A model generated the notes under the pieces. That model was not told the origin of the DNA, searched no databases, and saw only the letters and a list, made by a program, of their open reading frames with translations. Both the position numbers and the translations under genes were made by a program. Shown here piece by piece: positions 7,501 through 10,209 of a stretch of DNA of 10,209 bases; position 1 is the first letter of the stretch; each line of letters begins with the position of its first letter. This stretch comes from an uncultured Sphingomonas sp. (GTDB lineage Bacteria; Pseudomonadota; Alphaproteobacteria; Sphingomonadales; Sphingomonadaceae), in NCBI GenBank assembly GCA_934555855.1, contig CAKTFL010000040.1, positions 1-10,209 on the forward strand, in the 5' to 3' direction.

Positions 7501-8028
7501 CTCGCCGCTCGGAAACAGGTCGACGATGCCGCCGCGCACCGCATACTCGCCGGCATCGTGCACCGTGTCGGTTCGGACATAGCCGTTCGCCTGAAGCAGC
7601 GCGCTGAGACGATTGAGGTCGATCCGCTCGCCGGGCCGCAGGTTGGCGACCAGCTGGCGGATACGAAACGGCGTCAGCACACGCTGCGTCGCCGCGTTGG
7701 CGGTGGTCACCAGCAGTTGCGGCCCCTTGGCGCGGGCCTGCAGCCGATGCAGCGCCGCGATCCGCTCCGCCATGACCCGCAAGGTGGGCGAGGCGCGATC
7801 ATAGGGCAGGCAGTCCCAGGCGGGGAACTGGATTACCTCCAGCTCGGGCGCGAAGAACGGCGCAGTTGCCGCGACGGCGCGCATCGCGGCCTCGTCCGGC
7901 GCGACAAACACCGCCCGGCCCGCGGCCGCACGGGCGAGGTCGGCGAGCAGGGAGGGCAGGAAGCCGGTCGGCACACCCGAAAGGATGAGGGGCCGCGTGG
8001 CGGAAAAAATCGTCTTCAGGTCGGGCAT
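4558..8028 (-). CDS. mfd: Transcription-repair coupling factor Mfd
   Basis: A 1156-residue DNA translocase that pushes stalled RNA polymerase off damaged template and recruits UvrA for nucleotide excision repair. The N-terminal UvrB-like module is seen at about 1-330 (WDCLPYDRASPT at 71-82, RGGIVDLFP at 165-173). The polymerase-interacting domain follows at about 485-550 (GDLVVHAEHGIGRYNG). The two RecA-like motor lobes carry Walker A GDVGFGKT at 638-645, DEEQ at 739-742, TATPIPRT at 765-772 and QLRGRVGR at 908-915. The C-terminal regulatory domain (about 1005-1145) ends the protein. Length matches E. coli Mfd (1148). The start is ATG 8028 with only a weak ribosome site. The gene lies 120 bases downstream of sdhE on the same strand, the usual alphaproteobacterial order. 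The last residues, LNGALSLSKG, resemble translated repeat DNA (see findings). Confidence 0.97.
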   Translation of the reverse strand: MPDLKTIFSATRPLILSGVPTGFLPSLLADLARAAAGRAVFVAPDEAAMRAVAATAPFFAPELEVIQFPAWDCLPYDRASPTLRVMAERIAALHRLQARAKGPQLLVTTANAATQRVLTPFRIRQLVANLRPGERIDLNRLSALLQANGYVRTDTVHDAGEYAVRGGIVDLFPSGEEQALRLDFFGDEIESVRTFDPADQRTTGRIDGFTLLPASEALLDEESIKRFRTRYRETFGATATGDPLYQAVSDGRRLAGMEHWLPLFEERLATLFDHLADGDVMVRDAGVPGAAQGRLEAIADYYENRRRAEGAQPGSYRPLAAKALYLDEAEWKASLEFRSAHLTSPFHEPESATVLDFGVDGARDFAPERAASENVYEAVAKHVAALRRDGKKPILASYSAGARERLAGLLKDHGLNGLKPVETWHEALGHADTSKSAGAALVVLPLDHGFTAPGLAVLTEQDMLGDRLVRRQKRRKSADAFLAELASLTPGDLVVHAEHGIGRYNGLTSVPVGKSPHDCVALEYAGGDKLYVPVENLEVLSRYGSGEDGAALDRLGGEAWQRRKSRMKERIREIAGELIAVAAERALRPGEIAEPDASGYPSFVDRFPYQETEDQDRAIGDVLEDLGAGRPMDRLVVGDVGFGKTEIALRGAFVAAMAGMQVAIVCPTTLLARQHYNNFKARFEGFPIEIGRLSRLVTASEAKATREALAEGKIDVVVGTHAILAKNIEFKRLGLVVVDEEQRFGVTHKERLKALKADVHMLTLTATPIPRTLQMAMSGIRELSVIQTPPVDRLATRTYVMPWDPVVLREALLREHYRGGQSFLVTPRIADLPEIEEYLRNEVPEIRYVVAHGQMAPTEVEERMSAFYDKKFEVLISTTIVESGLDIPSANTMIVNRADRFGLAQLYQLRGRVGRSKTRAYCYLVTPPERQITETAEKRLKVLSDLDSLGAGFQLASHDLDIRGAGNLLGDEQSGHIKEVGYELYQSMLEEAILDAKSGGLASARPKDFSPQITVDAPILIPEDYVPDLDLRMGLYRRLNDLDKAQEVEAFAAELIDRFGPLPDATENLISVIQIKLNAKRACIAKMDVGQKGVLVAFHKDTPPNVSGLLAYVDRLGGVAKLRPDSKLVLQRAWPDAKARLNGALSLSKGLAKAVG
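4577..4610 (-). repeat. Repeat-like core inside the 3' end of mfd
   Basis: CCTTCGACAAG at 4581-4591 with flanking AGCCC and GCCGTTC matches the core of the repeat units found at 8443-8532. On the mfd strand it is read as LSLSKG, the same frame and peptide that the intergenic repeat would give. It may be a decayed repeat unit captured by the coding sequence, or a chance match of about 16 of 18 bases. Confidence 0.35.
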
Positions 8029-8041
8029 TGCTGCTTTCGTT

Positions 8042-8062
8042 ATGCCGGACTTGTTCCGGCAT
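8042..8062. repeat. Short palindromic repeat (ATGCCGGA hairpin) just upstream of mfd
   Basis: ATGCCGGA (8042-8049) and TCCGGCAT (8055-8062) form a perfect 8-bp stem with loop CTTGT. The form ATGCCGGACTTG-TCCGGCAT is a familiar dispersed palindrome in alphaproteobacterial genomes (from memory, not searched). It begins 13 bases upstream of the mfd start codon and would lie in the mfd leader if sdhE and mfd are co-transcribed. Confidence 0.6.
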
Positions 8063-8086
8063 CCACGTGCCGCGAGAGCCCAACGC

Positions 8087-8134
8087 TTTAGGTGCTGTCT
8101 GGAAATCGACCCTGGTTCAAGTCCGGGGTAACGA
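8087..8134 (+). other. tRNA-Leu-like 3'-half fragment (possible tRNA remnant)
   Basis: On the plus strand TTTAGGT (8087-8093) equals the usual tRNA-Leu(UAG) anticodon loop. After 22 bases comes TTCAAGT (8116-8122), a T-loop flanked by CCTGG and CCGGG, which pair fully with one G-T wobble. The spacing fits a class II tRNA with a long variable arm (23 in E. coli tRNA-Leu UAG). The anticodon stem is poor, no D-arm or matching 5' acceptor strand is present, and CCA is absent, so this is not a working tRNA. It could be a decayed piece or coincidence. Confidence 0.2.
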
Positions 8135-8148
8135 TTTGGTTGCGCGCT

Positions 8149-8415
8149 TCAGTTCGGCAGGGGCACGTAGCTCAGGGTCCGCAGCCGCTCCATCACCGGG
8201 CCGTCCCAGCGCTCGGGGCAGGGCTGTGTGCCGATTGCCCATGCCATGATGTCGACATCCTGCTCCTCCAGCAGCGCCTCGAACCAGTCGAGGTCGGCCG
8301 GCGTCAGGGCGGCGCCATGAGCGTCGAAAAAGCCGCCGATCATCAGGTCGGCCTCCTTGGTACCGCGATGCCAAGCGCGAAAGCGCAGGCGCTTGAGGCG
8401 GGTAGCGTGATCCAT
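8149..8415 (-). CDS. sdhE: SdhE, FAD assembly factor for succinate dehydrogenase
   Basis: An 88-residue small cytoplasmic protein of the SdhE/YgfY (DUF339) family that helps attach FAD covalently to the flavoprotein subunit SdhA (and often FrdA). The hallmark RGxxE motif is present as R17-G18-T19-K20-E21 within RFRAWHRGTKEADL, and length is typical. The frame is open upstream to 8517, but that part reads through a repeat; ATG 8415 is preferred because GGAG lies five bases before it and the family begins at this point. The stop is TGA at 8149-8151. sdhE lies between mfd (downstream, same strand) and recG (divergent), a conserved alphaproteobacterial arrangement. It shares no pathway with its repair-gene neighbours, so the context is positional conservation. 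Confidence 0.93.
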   Translation of the reverse strand: MDHATRLKRLRFRAWHRGTKEADLMIGGFFDAHGAALTPADLDWFEALLEEQDVDIMAWAIGTQPCPERWDGPVMERLRTLSYVPLPN

Positions 8416-8442
8416 TCGGGCTCCAACACGAAAGCTCCCCCA

Positions 8443-8532
8443 CCGTTCGTCCTGAGCTTGTCGAAGGGCTGTTCTTTCTCCTACGGCGGGGCAGAAGGAA
8501 GAACAGGGCTTCGACAAGCTCAGCCCGAACGG
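8443..8532. repeat. Paired inverted repeat units forming a 90-base hairpin
   Basis: Arms 8443-8479 and 8496-8532 are imperfect reverse complements. Three helices of 7, 15 and 11 pairs (33 pairs, one a G-T wobble) are separated by two symmetric 2x2 internal loops at 8450-8451/8524-8525 and 8467-8468/8507-8508. The terminal loop is 8480-8495. Each arm has the core CTGAGCTTGTCGAAG, a dispersed repeat known by eye from sphingomonad genomes, in the head-to-head arrangement typical of REP-type doublets. It begins 27 bases from the sdhE start and ends 28 bases from the recG start, filling most of the divergent promoter region. Confidence 0.85.
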
Positions 8533-8560
8533 GAAGAGAGCGCAGGGAAGTCAGATAATC

Positions 8561-10209
8561 ATGCGTCCCGATATCCTCAATCCGCTCTTCGCAGAGACGA
8601 CCGCGCTCAAGGGTGTGGGGCCTGCGCTTGCCAAGCCGCTGGGGCGGCTGGGGCTGGAGCGCGTCGTGGACGTGGCCTTTCACCTGCCGACCAGCTGGGT
8701 CGACCGGCTGGTTCGCGACGAGTTGATGGCGACCGATGCCGGCCGAACCATCGCGATCACCCTGATACCCCGCGACTATCGCCAGGGCGCCGGGCGTGGC
8801 CCCCTGCGCGTCCAGGCTACCGACCCAAAAGGGAATTACGTCAGCCTCGTCTATTTCGGCGGCAATGCCGGCTGGGTGAAGAAGCTGTTGCCCCTGAACG
8901 AGCCTCGCAGGGTGTCGGGCAAGCTGGAAAGCTATGGCCAGGATCTTCAGATCATTCATCCCGACCTTGCCGATCCCGACGAGAGCTTTCGCGAGCGCGA
9001 GCCGATCTATCCCTTGTCGGAAGGGCTCACCTCCCGCAGGCTCGCCGCGTTGACGGAACAGGCGGTGGCGCGGGCGCCGGCTCTGTCGGAATGGATCGAG
9101 CCCAGCCTGAAGCGGGGTCGGGGCTGGCCCGACTGGCACGACGCGCTGGCCCGGATCCACGCGGATCCCGCCGACAGGCTTGCGCGCGAGCGGCTGGCCT
9201 ATGACGAGCTGTTCGCAAACCAGCTCGCCATGGCGCTGGTCCGCCAGGACACGCGGCGCCGCAAGGGACGCGCGCTCGCGGGCGATGGAAGCCTGCGCGA
9301 TCGGTTGAAGCTCCCCTACACCCTGACCGGCGCCCAGGCGCGTACCGTTCGTGAGATCGAGGGCGATCTGGCCCAGGCGAGCCCGATGTTGCGCCTGCTC
9401 CAGGGCGATGTGGGATCGGGCAAGACGCTGGTCGCCGCCATGGCCCTGCTGATCGCGGTGGAGGCCGGCGCACAAGGCGCGATGCTGGCGCCGACCGAGA
9501 TTCTCGCGCGTCAGCATTATGAAACGCTCCGCAAGACCCTCGCGGCTTTGCCGGTGAACATCGCCGTGCTGACCGGTCGGGACAAGGGCCGGGTGCGAGA
9601 GGCGACGTTGATGGGGCTCGCCTCGGGTGAGATCGACATCCTGATCGGCACTCATGCGATCTTTCAGGAGGCGGTCGCCTACAAGGATCTTGCCCTGGTT
9701 GTGGTCGACGAGCAGCACCGTTTCGGGGTGGCCGAGCGCATGACGCTGTCCGCCAAGGGGCGGGTCACGCCGCATCTGCTGGCGATGACCGCCACGCCCA
9801 TCCCGCGTACGCTGACCCTGGCGCAATATGGTGAGATGGACGTGTCGCGTCTGGATGAGATGCCGCCGGGGCGCGAGCCGATCGAGACCTACGTCCTGTC
9901 GGAGGATCGGTTGGACGAAGTGGTTGACGCGCTCGGCCGGCACCTTGGCGATGGTGGGCAAGCCTATTGGGTGTGCCCGCTGGTGGAGGAAAGCGAGAAG
10001 TCGGACCTCGCCGCCGCGGAAGCGCGGGCGGAGACGCTGCGGGCGCGGTTCGGCGAACGAGTCGGACTGGTCCATGGCCGTATGAAACCCGCGGAGAAGG
10101 ATGCCGTGATGGAGGCTTTCGCGGGCGGCCGGCTGGGCGTGCTCGTAGCGACTACGGTGATCGAGGTCGGCGTGGACGTGCCCAACGCTCGGCTGATCGT
10201 GATCGAACA
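8561..10209 (+). CDS. recG: ATP-dependent DNA helicase RecG, C-terminus beyond window
   Basis: RecG reverses stalled replication forks and processes branched DNA and R-loops. The frame runs from ATG 8561 to the right edge (549 codons) without a stop; the usual length is near 690, so about 140 residues are missing. Residues 1-50 hold the helix-hairpin-like start (TALKGVGPALAKPLGRLG). The wedge (OB-fold) domain is at about 60-150. The motor carries Walker A GDVGSGKT at 282-289, DEQH at 383-386, TATPIPRT at 410-417, HGRMKP at 505-510 and VATTVIEVGVDVPNA near 529-543. The final QxxGRxGR motif lies past the edge. An AGGGAAG stretch about 10 bases before the ATG serves as ribosome site. The gene diverges from sdhE across the long inverted repeat. 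Confidence 0.96.
   Translation, partial: MRPDILNPLFAETTALKGVGPALAKPLGRLGLERVVDVAFHLPTSWVDRLVRDELMATDAGRTIAITLIPRDYRQGAGRGPLRVQATDPKGNYVSLVYFGGNAGWVKKLLPLNEPRRVSGKLESYGQDLQIIHPDLADPDESFREREPIYPLSEGLTSRRLAALTEQAVARAPALSEWIEPSLKRGRGWPDWHDALARIHADPADRLARERLAYDELFANQLAMALVRQDTRRRKGRALAGDGSLRDRLKLPYTLTGAQARTVREIEGDLAQASPMLRLLQGDVGSGKTLVAAMALLIAVEAGAQGAMLAPTEILARQHYETLRKTLAALPVNIAVLTGRDKGRVREATLMGLASGEIDILIGTHAIFQEAVAYKDLALVVVDEQHRFGVAERMTLSAKGRVTPHLLAMTATPIPRTLTLAQYGEMDVSRLDEMPPGREPIETYVLSEDRLDEVVDALGRHLGDGGQAYWVCPLVEESEKSDLAAAEARAETLRARFGERVGLVHGRMKPAEKDAVMEAFAGGRLGVLVATTVIEVGVDVPNARLIVIE

Noticed and set aside
8554..8559. GATAAT as a -10 box for recG
   Set aside because: It ends one base before the recG ATG, which would put the transcript start inside the gene, and no -35 partner is visible.
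8092..9204. 370-codon plus-strand frame overlapping the 5' part of recG
   Set aside because: It is out of frame with RecG, crosses the repeat (VLSLSKG peptide) and its composition is typical of an off-frame GC-rich translation.
8117..10075. 652-codon open frame on the minus strand, antisense to recG
   Set aside because: It covers clear RecG coding sequence, reads through the intergenic repeat (giving the RAELVEA-type peptide) and overlaps sdhE in the wrong frame.
4558..10209. Mfd and RecG as a recent tandem duplication
   Set aside because: They share the same motor motifs because they belong to the same translocase group, but the rest differs and the arrangement is an old conserved neighbourhood.

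Overview
The window looks like ordinary chromosomal DNA of a GC-rich alphaproteobacterium, most likely a sphingomonad (order Sphingomonadales). The reasons are the high-GC coding style, the mfd-sdhE-recG neighbourhood seen in alphaproteobacteria, and the intergenic repeat with the core CTTGTCGAAGGGC. That repeat is familiar in sphingomonads, where chance translation gives LSLSKG or RAELVEA peptides. There is no transposase, integrase, CRISPR array, toxin-antitoxin pair or defence cluster, and I do not see a new multi-gene system.

Layout. Positions 1-405 (minus) hold the start of a small lipoprotein gene whose Gly/Tyr/Trp-rich end runs off the window. A YjbQ-family gene (514-930, minus) follows, and tRNA-Asn(GUU) (971-1045, minus) lies just upstream of it and is probably co-transcribed. 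nadK (1134-1913) and moaA (1910-2926) form a minus-strand pair joined by an ATGA overlap. Divergent from moaA is a plus-strand c-di-GMP phosphodiesterase (3003-4532) with an intact EAL domain, a degenerate GGDEF domain and what looks like the back half of a receiver domain. It converges on mfd (4558-8028, minus), the transcription-repair coupling factor. Upstream of mfd is sdhE (8149-8415, minus), and divergent from that is recG (8561 to beyond the right edge, plus).

Functionally the window mixes housekeeping tasks: NADP synthesis (NadK), the first step of molybdopterin synthesis (MoaA), second-messenger turnover (EAL protein), rescue and repair of DNA at stalled RNA polymerase (Mfd) and stalled forks (RecG), and flavinylation of succinate dehydrogenase (SdhE). 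Mfd and RecG share the same helicase-like translocation module and sit on either side of sdhE.

The points most worth a second look are non-coding. A roughly 90-base near-perfect hairpin made of two inverted repeat units fills the sdhE/recG divergent promoter region. A similar repeat core may be read as the last residues of Mfd. A leader/trailer inverted repeat extends the acceptor stem of the tRNA-Asn precursor. A possible EcfG-type stress promoter lies in front of moaA. A tRNA-Leu-like fragment lies between sdhE and mfd.
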